A stretch of DNA of 64,000 nt from the NCBI RefSeq assembly GCF_003054055.1, contig NZ_QBKI01000006.1, positions 186,001 through 250,000 of the forward strand, given 5' to 3'. Made by a program: the position numbers and the translations under genes. The notes under the pieces were generated by a model. That model did not search any database. It had not been told where the DNA came from and worked only from the letters and a program-made list of their open reading frames with translations. Below are positions 1-8,240 of this stretch, in pieces. The DNA is from Pontibacter mucosus. Its GTDB lineage: Bacteria; Bacteroidota; Bacteroidia; Cytophagales; Hymenobacteraceae. The stretch's first letter is position 1. Each line of letters opens with the position of its first letter.

Positions 1-60
1 GCGTTTTAACCGGGCACAGCAGTAGCAGCTGCCACAGCGAAACAGCACGTTAGACTCCAC

Positions 61-2523
61 ATGAGGGCAAGGCTCAGAAAGATACTTAAATTCATTATTA
101 CCAAGGTTATGGCGCCCTTTGTGCGCCTGGTCCACGGCGAACTTTCCGCTTTCTGGAAGAGCCAGAAACCTAAATTCACCCGCACTTACTGGCAACAAAA
201 GGCAGCGGAATGGCGACAGGGAAAGGGCAGGTTTCTGCTCCGCACCTTCCTTAAACTTTCGGTGGTGGGGGTGCTGCTGCTGACGATTTTTTACTTTGCC
301 GTCTACTCCGGCTTTCTGGGAGGCATGCCTTCCACAAAAGAGCTGAAATCGGTTCGTAACAACACCGCCTCCGAAGTATACTCGGCCGATGGGGTGCTGC
401 TGGGCCGTTACTACATCCAGGACCGCACCAACGTGAAGTATGCCAATATCGCCCCTGCCGCCATTGAGGCGCTTATTGCCACCGAGGATGCCCGCTTCTA
501 CGAGCACAGCGGCGTGGATGCCCGCAGCCTGGCGCGTGTGTTCATAAAAACCCTGCTGATGCAGAACGAAAGCTCCGGGGGCGGCAGTACCCTAAGCCAG
601 CAGCTGGCCAAGAACCTGTACCCGCGCCGCAAGTATGGCTTCTGGGACATGCCGGTAAACAAGCTGCGCGAGATGATCATTGCCCGCAAGCTGGAAAGCA
701 TCTACTCGAAAGAAGAACTGCTGGAGCTGTACCTGAACACCGTGCCCATGGGGGGCAACCTGTATGGCATCGAACGCTCCTCCCGCCGCTTTTTCAGCAC
801 CTCCGCCGACTCCCTTAAAGTGGAGGAGGCCGCCGTGCTGATTGGCATGCTGAAGGCCACCACCACCTACAACCCCCGCCTTGATCCGGATCGCTCCAAA
901 ATTCGCCGCAACGTGGTGCTGGGCCAGATGGCCAAGTATAATTACCTCACTCCCGCCGAAGCCGACTCGCTGAAGCAGCTTCCCCTGAAACTGAAGTATA
1001 ACGTTACCTCCCACAACGACGGCATCGCGCCATACTTCAGGGAGCACCTGCGCAAGGAGCTGGAAGTATGGGCCGCGGGCAAGCGGAAACCAAACGGGGA
1101 GCCATACAACCTCTACAAAGACGGCCTGAAGATCTACACCACCATTGATGCCGGCATGCAGCGCCACGCCGAGGCATCCGTGCGAAAGCATATGACGCAG
1201 CTGCAGAAGCAGTTCGACGCGCACTGGCGCGGACGCAATCCCTGGGGCCGCAACTCGGATGTGATACAGGTAGCCATGCAGCGCTCAGACAGGTATCGGA
1301 AAATGAAGGAGGCCGGGAAATCAGAAGCGGATATTCAGGAGGCTTTCCGGCAGCCGGTGCCCATGCAGGTATACGCCTGGGGCGGAAACAGCAGGAAAGA
1401 CATGAGCCCCCTGGACTCGTTGGCCTACTACTCGCGCTTTCTCAACACCGGCCTGTTCTCCGTGGAGCCGCATTCGGGTTACGTGCGGGCATGGGTTGGC
1501 GGCATCAACCACCACGTCTTCAAGTATGACCACGTAAAAGCCAAACGTCAGGTCGGTTCCACCTTTAAACCGATTGTGTACGCCGCCGCCCTGGAGCAGG
1601 GCCTTAAACCATGCGACTTCTTCCCCAACGAACGCACCACTTACCCGGAGTATGACAACTGGTCGCCAAGGAACGCCAATGAACAGTATGGGGGCGAGTA
1701 TAGTATGAAGGGCGCCCTGGCCCACTCTGTGAACACCATATCGGCGCAGCTGATTATGCAGGCGGGTGTGGGCAGAACGGTAGCCATGGCCCACCGCCTC
1801 GGCATCGAGTCCAAGCTGCCGGAGGTGCCTTCACTGGCGCTGGGCACGGCTGATCTGTCGCTGATGGAGATGGTGACGGCCTATGCCACTTTTGCGAACC
1901 GGGGCATGCAGGTGGAGCCGGTATACATTACCCGCATAGAAGACCGTGAGGGCCGCGTACTGCGGGAGCACCGTGATGGCGAGGGTGCCAAGCGGGTTAT
2001 TTCGGAGGAAACAGCTGCCGTGATGCTGCACCTGATGAAGGGTGTGGTGGAAGAAGGCAGTGCAGTAAGACTCCGCTCCGGATACGGACTAAAAATGGAC
2101 ATTGCCGGTAAAACGGGCACGTCCCAAAACCACGCAGACGGTTGGTTTATTGGCATCACGCCCCAACTGGTAACGGGTGTGTGGGTTGGCGGCGAGAGCC
2201 CGGAGGTACGCTTCCGGACGCTGGATTTGGGCCAGGGCGCCCGCACCGCCTTGCCTATTTGGGGCGAATTCATCCGTCGCGTAGCCATAGACCCGGCTTA
2301 CAAGGGCTACTACAGCAGCCGCTTCGAGCCGCTGCCACCCAGGTTGCTGGAAGCCCTCACCTGCGACTCGTTCCGGGCCGAGCCGCCAAGAGAGAACTTC
2401 CTGGAGCGCCTGTTTGATAACGTGGGCAGGAAAGCCGCCCAAAGCTACGAGGAGTGGAAAGAGAACTGGAAGGAGCGCCGCAAGCAGCAAAGAGAAGAGC
2501 GGAAGCGAAGAAGGAACAATTAA
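61..2523 (+). CDS. Class A penicillin-binding protein 1A (bifunctional transglycosylase/transpeptidase)
   Basis: Polymerises lipid II into glycan strands and cross-links their peptides at the outer face of the inner membrane. The 820-residue length fits the Bacteroidota PBP1A type. One membrane anchor lies at about residues 61-83 after a basic cytoplasmic stretch. The GT51 domain carries TEDARFYEH with catalytic Glu142 and the GGSTLSQQLAKN motif at about 174-185. The transpeptidase domain has the SxxK motif GSTFK with Ser500, SVN at 556-558 and KTGTS at 684-688, so all catalytic motifs are present. The tail is strongly basic (many KER residues). The ATG at 61 is the first start and gives a sensible cytoplasmic lead. 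The stop overlaps the stop of the convergent thioesterase gene. The gene before it lies outside the window. Confidence 0.95.
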   Translation: MRARLRKILKFIITKVMAPFVRLVHGELSAFWKSQKPKFTRTYWQQKAAEWRQGKGRFLLRTFLKLSVVGVLLLTIFYFAVYSGFLGGMPSTKELKSVRNNTASEVYSADGVLLGRYYIQDRTNVKYANIAPAAIEALIATEDARFYEHSGVDARSLARVFIKTLLMQNESSGGGSTLSQQLAKNLYPRRKYGFWDMPVNKLREMIIARKLESIYSKEELLELYLNTVPMGGNLYGIERSSRRFFSTSADSLKVEEAAVLIGMLKATTTYNPRLDPDRSKIRRNVVLGQMAKYNYLTPAEADSLKQLPLKLKYNVTSHNDGIAPYFREHLRKELEVWAAGKRKPNGEPYNLYKDGLKIYTTIDAGMQRHAEASVRKHMTQLQKQFDAHWRGRNPWGRNSDVIQVAMQRSDRYRKMKEAGKSEADIQEAFRQPVPMQVYAWGGNSRKDMSPLDSLAYYSRFLNTGLFSVEPHSGYVRAWVGGINHHVFKYDHVKAKRQVGSTFKPIVYAAALEQGLKPCDFFPNERTTYPEYDNWSPRNANEQYGGEYSMKGALAHSVNTISAQLIMQAGVGRTVAMAHRLGIESKLPEVPSLALGTADLSLMEMVTAYATFANRGMQVEPVYITRIEDREGRVLREHRDGEGAKRVISEETAAVMLHLMKGVVEEGSAVRLRSGYGLKMDIAGKTGTSQNHADGWFIGITPQLVTGVWVGGESPEVRFRTLDLGQGARTALPIWGEFIRRVAIDPAYKGYYSSRFEPLPPRLLEALTCDSFRAEPPRENFLERLFDNVGRKAAQSYEEWKENWKERRKQQREERKRRRNN

Positions 2524-2957
2524 GCCCCTTCTTCCTGAAAATCTTCGCTTTTGTTTAAAGTGTTGAATTGCTCCAGAAGCTCGGCCGGCAGCGTGGTAAG
2601 CTTGCGTTTGTGTAGGTCCATCCAGGCGCCATCCACGTTTACCACGGCCGCCTTTACCCCATCAGTCCTGTATATTTCGTGGCGGATAGACCAGCGGGAG
2701 GCATCGGGGCGGCTTTTGGTAAGTTCTACCGTCACGGTCAGTTGCTCGTTGAGGCCCACTTCGCGCAGGTAGGTCAGTTCCTCTCTGAAAAGTATAGGCC
2801 CGATGTGCAGGTGCTTAAAGGCTTTCATGTCCATCCCCAGCCGCTCGAGCACCACGATGCGGGCCTGGGCAGCAAAATCAGCGTAAGCGGAGTGGCGCAT
2901 GTGCATGTTGGCATCCAGGTGAGACCACATCACCGTGCCTTCGTATTGGTTGTTCAT
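2520..2957 (-). CDS. Acyl-CoA thioesterase, 4HBT hotdog family
   Basis: A 145-residue single hotdog-fold protein expected to hydrolyse acyl-CoA or aroyl-CoA thioesters in the cytosol. The N-terminal stretch WSHLDANMHMRHSAYADF contains the Asp (residue 15) and nearby His typical of the 4-hydroxybenzoyl-CoA thioesterase family; the following helix, IGPILFREELTYLREV and the beta strand region TVTVELTKSRPDASRW complete the fold. The open frame extends upstream to 3050, but the added residues are unlike the family, so I take the ATG at 2957 (MNNQYEG) as start. It converges on the PBP1A gene with overlapping stop codons (about 3 bp shared), so no separate terminator fits between them. Substrate unknown. 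Confidence 0.85.
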   Translation of the reverse strand: MNNQYEGTVMWSHLDANMHMRHSAYADFAAQARIVVLERLGMDMKAFKHLHIGPILFREELTYLREVGLNEQLTVTVELTKSRPDASRWSIRHEIYRTDGVKAAVVNVDGAWMDLHKRKLTTLPAELLEQFNTLNKSEDFQEEGA

Positions 2958-3259
2958 CGTTTTCGTGTTTTTCTCAAAGCTACAACATTTAAACCGAAAA
3001 TGGGTTTTGGGTTTCCGGCAACCACTCGCCAGCGTTGAGGGGTATGGCACTTGTTTGATCAGCAGCTAAAGTACGGGACCTCCCTTCTACCAGGTTGCCT
3101 TGGAGTATAACAACACCTATAGTGACCGTGAAATCAGATGCTGGCTTGCCGCTACTGGCTCCCTCGCAAAGTTTGCACACAAAACTCCCCGGCATGCGCC
3201 GCCTTTCCGCATAAATTTTGTTGTTTTGCAGAGAATTTAACACAACACATAACATCTCC
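2958..3259. other. Divergent intergenic region
   Basis: About 300 bp between the divergent thioesterase and S1/P1 nuclease genes. It should hold both promoters, but I see no exact TTTG-19-TAnnTTTG pair. A T-rich stretch with TTTTG repeats sits about 30-45 bp before the nuclease start. No repeat or small gene seen. Confidence 0.4.
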
Positions 3260-4027
3260 ATGAAAAAAATATCGGGCATTTTCTTCCTGTGCCTGCTGCT
3301 GTGCGGCCAGGCCTTCGCCTGGGGGCAGAACGGCCACCGCGCCGTCGGGCAGGTAGCCGAGCAGCACCTGAGCAAAAAAGCCAGGAAGAAAATCATGAAC
3401 CTGCTGAACGACAACTCACTGGCAGAAGTATCGGTCTGGATGGACGACATCAAGAGCGACAAGGCTTATGACCACACCCACGACTGGCATTGGGTAACCA
3501 TTCAGGACGGGCAGACTTATGAGCAGGCAGAGAAGAACCCCAACGGCGACATCGTAGAAAAGATTGAGGAAATCACTAAAACGCTGAAGGCCGGTAACCT
3601 GGACAAGGCGAAGGAACAGGAGCTGTTGAAGTATCTGGTGCACCTGGTAGGCGACATCCACCAACCGCTGCACGTGGGCGGTGGCGACGACCAGGGCGGA
3701 AATGCCGTGAAAGTGCAGTGGTTTTACCAGCCATCCAACCTGCACCGCGTGTGGGACAGCGACATGATCGACGGCAAAAACCTGAGCTTTACGGAAATTG
3801 TGCGTTTCCTGGGCGAACCGGGCAAGGAGCAGGTAAAGCAGTGGCAGGCAGCCACGGTAAGAGACTGGGCCTATGAGTCGATGAAGTACCGGCCACAGGT
3901 ATACAACCTGCCTGAGGACAAGAAGCTGGGCTACCGCTACGCCTACGAGAACTACAGCCTGGTTGAGCAGCGCCTGCTGCAGGCCGGCATCCGCCTGGCA
4001 GGTCTCCTGAACGAAATCTACGGTTAA
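3260..4027 (+). CDS. S1/P1-family zinc nuclease, secreted
   Basis: A 255-residue nuclease of the S1/P1 family, which cleaves single-stranded nucleic acid and 3'-nucleotides using three zinc ions. The signal peptide covers residues 1-20 and cleavage after QAFA would make Trp21 the first mature residue; in this family the N-terminal Trp is itself a zinc ligand (WGQNGH). Further ligands appear as HDWHW, HLVGDIHQPLHVG and NLHRVWDSDM, the full family set. The open frame begins earlier (3218), but only the ATG at 3260 gives a signal peptide. It is followed by a clear hairpin terminator and stands as a single-gene unit. Likely role: periplasmic or extracellular phosphate and nucleoside scavenging; the purine permease downstream may use its products (inference). 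Confidence 0.92.
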   Translation: MKKISGIFFLCLLLCGQAFAWGQNGHRAVGQVAEQHLSKKARKKIMNLLNDNSLAEVSVWMDDIKSDKAYDHTHDWHWVTIQDGQTYEQAEKNPNGDIVEKIEEITKTLKAGNLDKAKEQELLKYLVHLVGDIHQPLHVGGGDDQGGNAVKVQWFYQPSNLHRVWDSDMIDGKNLSFTEIVRFLGEPGKEQVKQWQAATVRDWAYESMKYRPQVYNLPEDKKLGYRYAYENYSLVEQRLLQAGIRLAGLLNEIYG

Positions 4028-4050
4028 ACCGTAACTTAAACTTTTCCGCA

Positions 4051-4091
4051 GCCACAGCACTTTTAACCGAGTGCTGTGGCTGTTTGCTTTT
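4051..4091 (+). terminator. Rho-independent terminator after the S1/P1 nuclease gene
   Basis: An 11-bp perfect stem, GCCACAGCACT (4051-4061) pairing with AGTGCTGTGGC (4070-4080), 8-nt loop, followed by the T-rich run TGTTTGCTTTT. It lies 24 bp after the stop codon. Confidence 0.88.
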
Positions 4092-4329
4092 AGGGGAATT
4101 ATACTTGTACAGTTTATACGTTCACTCGCGTCCGTCAAGTATGCACTATCCCACGGCCTCCGGCCACAGGATATATACTTTATACTTCAGCAGTCTATAC
4201 TTTCAATGTGCAAAAGGCAGAAGGCCGGAAGCAAGAGTTTGCTTGAAAAACGGAACGGCTTGAATGAAGTATCTATACTTTTCAAAGTATAAAGTATATG
4301 TGCCTGTTATACAGTCTCCTGATTATCAG
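4092..4329. repeat. Intergenic cluster of AAGTATA/TATACTT copies
   Basis: About 240 bp with at least seven exact copies of the 7-mer in both orientations plus several one-base variants, and a small hairpin of the form GGCC-TCC-GGCC near 4155-4168. No gene recognised. Confidence 0.6.
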
Positions 4330-4360
4330 TTTTATCTTACGGCAAGTTCCCGTAATTTTG
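4330..4360 (+). promoter_or_regulatory. Candidate Bacteroidota promoter for the purine permease
   Basis: TAATTTTG at 4353-4360 matches the -7 pattern TAnnTTTG. A TTTT at 4330-4333 sits exactly 19 bp upstream, one base off the -33 TTTG. The start would fall about 4366, giving a leader of about 38 nt. Confidence 0.45.
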
Positions 4361-4403
4361 CCCTCTTCATTTTAGGGAAAACATAACCCAACACCGAGAA
4401 CGC

Positions 4404-5705
4404 ATGGAGTCATTCTTCCAACTGAAGCGCAACAACACCAACATCAAAACAGAGGTAATTGCCGGCATCTCCTCTTTTCTGGCCACTGCCTACATCATTG
4501 TGGTAAACCCTACCATACTGGCGCAGGCGGGCATGCCTTTCTCCGGTGTGCTCACGGCTACGGTGCTGGTGGCGTTTTTCAGCAGCCTGATGATGGGCCT
4601 GTACGCCCGCAACCCCGTGCTGGTGGCGCCCGGCATGGGCCTGAATGCTTTCTTCACTTTCTCGGCGGTGCTAGGCATGGGCATTAGCTGGCAGGTGGCG
4701 CTGGGAGCTGTCTTCTGGTCGGGCATTGTATTCCTTATCCTTTCGGTCTTCAACATACGCACCCTCATCGTGCGGGCCATCCCGCGGCCGCTGCGCTTTG
4801 CCATTGCCGCCGGTATCGGCCTGTTTATCACCCTTGTCGGGCTCATCAATGCTGAGTTCATCGTCGCCAACCCGGCCACGGTTATCGGGGTAGGCGACAT
4901 GACACCCACGCTGCTCACTTTTCTGGCTGGCTTGCTGGTAACTTCCCTCATGGTGGTGCACAACGTGAAAGGCGGCATTTTGCTGGGCATTTTATTCACC
5001 ACGCTGGCTGCCTACCCGCTGGGCCGCTGGTGGGCTACCGATTTGGACCCAATCATCAACTGGCAGGGCGTACTCTCCTCTCCCGACTTCAGCCTGCTCC
5101 TGCAACTGGACCTGGTTAACTCCTTTCAACTGGCGATCGTGCCCGTGATCTTTGCCTTCGTCTTTACGGATATGTTCGACAGCATCTCTACGTTTGTAGG
5201 GCTGGCAGAGGCGGCAGACTTGATGGACGAGCACGGGGAGCCGCGCAACATCCAGCGCTCGCTGACGACCGATGCCGTGGCCACCACCCTGGCCGGGCTT
5301 GTCGGCTCCAGCCCCGGAACGGCCTATGTAGAGTCGGCGGTGGGGATAGAGGCCGGTGGCCGCACCGGTTTAACCGCAGTGGTAGGCGGTTTGCTGTTCC
5401 TGCCTTTCCTGTTTCTGGCCCCGCTCCTTTCCATGATTCCGGCCATTGCCACAGCCCCTGCCCTGGTGCTGGTAGGTGCCTTTATGGTGCGCCCCATCAT
5501 CAAGATAGACTGGTATAAAATGGACGAGGCTATTCCGGCTTTTCTGGCCATGGCGCTTATTCCCTTCACCTACTCCATCACCCAGGGCATTATCTGGGGC
5601 TTCCTGAGCTGGACAGCCCTGAAAGTGGCGACCGGGAAGCGAAAAGAGGTAAGCCCGGCTCTCTGGATCATCGACTTCTTCGCCATACTTGCCCTGCTAC
5701 TATAG
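4404..5705 (+). CDS. NCS2-family purine permease (AzgA/PbuG type)
   Basis: A 433-residue membrane protein with about 12-14 hydrophobic segments, predicted to import guanine, hypoxanthine or adenine by proton symport. Family marks: N-terminal TEVIAGISSFLATAYIIVVN, the half-helix region APGMGLNAFFTFS, the second half motif FTDMFDSISTFVGLAE and GSSPGTAYVESAVGIEAGG at about 300-320, where Glu residues line the substrate site. Length is normal for the AzgA branch, and this branch (not the uracil/xanthine branch) is indicated by the DMFDS and TAYVESAVG signatures. Which purine is carried cannot be told from sequence. It stands alone behind a candidate promoter. No AAGTATA copy occurs within it, unlike many neighbours. 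Confidence 0.92.
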   Translation: MESFFQLKRNNTNIKTEVIAGISSFLATAYIIVVNPTILAQAGMPFSGVLTATVLVAFFSSLMMGLYARNPVLVAPGMGLNAFFTFSAVLGMGISWQVALGAVFWSGIVFLILSVFNIRTLIVRAIPRPLRFAIAAGIGLFITLVGLINAEFIVANPATVIGVGDMTPTLLTFLAGLLVTSLMVVHNVKGGILLGILFTTLAAYPLGRWWATDLDPIINWQGVLSSPDFSLLLQLDLVNSFQLAIVPVIFAFVFTDMFDSISTFVGLAEAADLMDEHGEPRNIQRSLTTDAVATTLAGLVGSSPGTAYVESAVGIEAGGRTGLTAVVGGLLFLPFLFLAPLLSMIPAIATAPALVLVGAFMVRPIIKIDWYKMDEAIPAFLAMALIPFTYSITQGIIWGFLSWTALKVATGKRKEVSPALWIIDFFAILALLL

Positions 5706-5951
5706 CACCTCCTCCGCCAGTTCCTGCCCGGAAGTGTGGAATCTTTCCACATACTGAACTTGCTTTTAGCATATTTGTGTTGGAAGTACTGTTGAGTTAC
5801 CGGAATTTTTAGTAATCTTAAACCATATTTAAATCGCTGCAGGATCAGGCATACTGGCTACAGGACTAAAAAAGATATAATTCTTTTGCTTCACTGCGCT
5901 TTCCGCCTGCCGCAGCAATACAACTTTTAGTACAAACCAAATAATTAAATT

Positions 5952-6620
5952 ATGAAGGCACTCTTTTTCTCCCTAGCCCTCGTATGTTCTGCTACATTGG
6001 TACAAGCGCAGGGTAATGCAGCAGAAAAAGCACCTGCAGCCAACGCAAAACTGGAGAAACAATACGAGAATCTTAAAACCAGCTCCAACACCTGGCAGGG
6101 CTACAAGGTCGTCAAGATCACCACGCTGGAGTCGTTCTGGAAAACCGTGCAGGAAACCGTTTCTGCCAAGGACAAAAAGTTAGACAACTTCGAGGCAGAG
6201 GCCGATGCCAAGCTGCAGGAGGCGCGCAAAGACGTGGCTGCACAGGAGCAGCAACTGAAGGCGATGCAGGAAGAGGTGAAGAAGAAAGAGGCTGAGATTC
6301 AGCAGAGCATGCACGACATCACCCATATTTCGATATTGGGTATCGACCTGCCAAAGCAGTTTTACGTGCTGCTCAACAGTGGTATCATTATAGGCCTGCT
6401 GATTGCCCTGGGTGTGATGGCGGTGCAGCATAAGAGCAGCAGAGCTGTTGCTAACGAGAAGCGCAGAGCTTATGATGAGATGGAACTGGAGCTGACCGAG
6501 TACAAGAAGAGTGCCCGCGAGCGCGAGCTGAAAATTAAGCGTGAGCTACAGACGGAGCTGAACCGTGTGGAAGAGTTGAAGCAGCAACTGGCTTCGGTAA
6601 AGAAGCAGCCGCAGCTGTAA
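5952..6620 (+). CDS. Exported coiled-coil membrane protein of unknown function
   Basis: I do not recognise the family. 222 residues: a signal peptide (1-19, cleavage after VQAQ likely), a charged helical stretch with heptad-like spacing at about 75-125 rich in Lys, Glu and Gln, one membrane segment at about 138-160 (FYVLLNSGIIIGLLIALGVM), and a second coiled coil at about 175-215. The layout suggests a single-pass inner-membrane protein with one coiled coil on each side, perhaps a scaffold or mechanosensing partner. It is monocistronic, with 246 bp of upstream DNA and a strong hairpin behind it. The neighbours give no functional hint. Confidence 0.75.
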   Translation: MKALFFSLALVCSATLVQAQGNAAEKAPAANAKLEKQYENLKTSSNTWQGYKVVKITTLESFWKTVQETVSAKDKKLDNFEAEADAKLQEARKDVAAQEQQLKAMQEEVKKKEAEIQQSMHDITHISILGIDLPKQFYVLLNSGIIIGLLIALGVMAVQHKSSRAVANEKRRAYDEMELELTEYKKSARERELKIKRELQTELNRVEELKQQLASVKKQPQL

Positions 6621-6643
6621 ATCCACTATCCTAAGTATAAACG

Positions 6644-6681
6644 TATAGCCCCGGCAGTTTTTCGAAGCTGCCGGGGCTATA
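6644..6681 (+). terminator. Terminator hairpin after the coiled-coil gene
   Basis: A 14-bp perfect inverted repeat, TATAGCCCCGGCAG (6644-6657) and CTGCCGGGGCTATA (6668-6681), 24 bp after the stop. It has no long T run on the + side, but the loop side is T-rich. Confidence 0.75.
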
Positions 6682-6747
6682 GGTTTATAGATGAGCTATA
6701 CTTTATACTTTCTCTTGCCCCAGCGTCCGCTTGTGCCTTACTACCCC

Positions 6748-7368
6748 GCTGGCGCGAGTTTGCAACTCGTGCCTACTATAGTGTTAAGTTTGCAACTTGA
6801 CTGGTTTGAAAAGCCATATTTATACTTTGGCTATACTTTATACTTGATCCATACCGCTGTTCCGGACATACTTGTCTGGGGCGAAGGTTGCTGCAGACTT
6901 CCTAGTCCGCGTGTGTTATACTTTATACTTGAGCTATACTTTTATACTTGCCGGTTTATACTTGCCGGTTTATACTTTCCTAGCCACGGCTTCCCGCAAC
7001 TGGACATAAGCTATACTTCCAAACTACCGTTCATCCTCCAGACTTACATACCAACTGTTGCATTTCCGACTTTGGTGCTCTCAAGCCCGAGAGGGCTCGT
7101 CCTCGGGCATCGCGCGGTGTACATTTCCTTTGCTCCTGGCGTCGCAATGCCCTAGACGGGCACCGGAAATCTAGAAGGCGCTCAACCCAAGGACTGGGAA
7201 CAGATTCGATAGCCACAAACCTTGCTGATGCAACAGTAACCAAGTCCCCCTTTGAAGGGGGCAGGGGGATGATTCTCCAGTACCTGATGCTATAAAACTT
7301 ATACTTCAGCCTCAGTAACTACAGACTCCCCTCCTTGGCTAAGGAGGGGCAGGGGTGGTTGGGCCCGG
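6748..7368 (+). repeat. Composite intergenic repeat, copy 1
   Basis: A 620-bp stretch with no gene, matched block by block and in the same order by 14467-15011. Shared blocks: a hairpin GGCGCGAGTTTGCAACTCGT near the start; a GAAAAGCCATA-TTATACTTTGGCTATACTT block; CATCCTCCAGACT; TACATTTCCTTTGCTCCTG; CCGGAAATCTAGAAGGCGCT followed by CAACCCAA; CCCCCTTTGAAGGGGG followed by CAGGGGGATG; AACTTATACTTCAG; and a final CTCCCCTCCTT/AAGGAGGGG hairpin followed by CAGGGGTGGTTGG. Blocks are well kept while the DNA between them differs, so it looks like a mosaic of REP-like palindromes moved or maintained together. It also holds about ten AAGTATA/TATACTT copies. No protein frame fits it. Confidence 0.8.
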
Positions 7369-7439
7369 CTCTGCAAACAAAGGCTGGCATCAATGTACAA
7401 AACAGACTTTGCCCTCACACTTTCCCCTTAAATTCACCC

Positions 7440-8159
7440 CTACACCTCAATCTCCCCATGAGTATAGTGATGGTAGTCCTTGAGGACGGTTTGCAGAAAA
7501 TCCCACTCCGAAAGCTCGCCAGGCTGGATGCCGGTAACCTCCTGCACCTGTTTAGCCATCTTCTCCAGCAGCTCGTAGTTGTTATACTTCTGGGCTTTGA
7601 ACAGGAGCTTGCGGATAAGCGCCACATCCTTGTCGGTGAGCAGATGCACCTCGGGGAAACGGATCTGATACCCTGCTTCTGATTCTACCGTAACCGCCTC
7701 TGCCTTCCGGATAGCGCGGGTACGGATAACACAGGTGCCGGCCGCCATGTCGCCGAGGCGCTGACCTTTATTACTGACAATCACCGTAATAAGCGCAATC
7801 AGGCCCTGTGAGGCGAACGTATCCACCAGCCGGAAAAGCCAGCGCAAGAGGTAATCGCCAATGGTCGGGGCCTCGCCTGTCAGCTTCACTACTTTTATGT
7901 CGCGGGCCATTTTGCCAACGCTCTGCCCGTTCAGGAAAATCTCACACAGCAGGTGGTAGAACATCAGCGGCAGAAACAGCAAAACAGATAGAACCGGTCC
8001 ATAGTCCATATTAGTTGTTGCCATCACGATGCCACACATCATCAGCCACAAAAAGTAAACGGCCAGGTCAATCATATGCGCCACCACACGGTCTCCTGCA
8101 CTGGCCAGCGGGTACTCTACCTCCACGTTTTGCGTGGTCCGGATTTTAACGGTATTCAT
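7440..8159 (-). CDS. RDD-family membrane protein
   Basis: 239 residues. The N-terminal two thirds is an RDD domain: LASAGDRVVAHMIDLAVYFLW holds the first Arg and Asp, followed by membrane segments at about 24-46 and 52-75, the NGQSVGKMARDIKVV loop and a third segment around 115-130 before NKGQRLGDMAAGTCVI. A soluble helical tail of about 80 residues follows (LLTDKDVALIRKLL through the end). RDD proteins are poorly characterised; in this clade they sit beside the SpoIIM/MoxR genes, as here, where this gene is divergent from the SpoIIM gene with an 81-bp shared promoter region. Likely a membrane component or regulator of that module (inference). The start ATG at 8159 is the only sensible one. 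Confidence 0.88.
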   Translation of the reverse strand: MNTVKIRTTQNVEVEYPLASAGDRVVAHMIDLAVYFLWLMMCGIVMATTNMDYGPVLSVLLFLPLMFYHLLCEIFLNGQSVGKMARDIKVVKLTGEAPTIGDYLLRWLFRLVDTFASQGLIALITVIVSNKGQRLGDMAAGTCVIRTRAIRKAEAVTVESEAGYQIRFPEVHLLTDKDVALIRKLLFKAQKYNNYELLEKMAKQVQEVTGIQPGELSEWDFLQTVLKDYHHYTHGEIEV

Positions 8160-8240
8160 CCTCAGTAAAATAAGCTTGTTTTCATTTTCTTTTTACATCA
8201 CAATATACATATATTTGGTAGAGTTAAAAATGCCGTACCC

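Noticed and set aside
592-1224. 210-codon minus-strand frame within the PBP1A gene
   Set aside because: Antisense to the conserved GT51 region; no start signal or family match.
6691-7155. 154-codon frame in the first composite repeat
   Set aside because: It is made of translated TATACTT repeats (Leu/Tyr/Phe-rich), is not kept in the second copy of the repeat, and has no promoter or family match.
7280-7372. tRNA-like folds in the GC-rich hairpins of the composite repeat
   Set aside because: The hairpins lack the T-loop GTTCRANNC and a plausible acceptor stem; they are REP-like palindromes.
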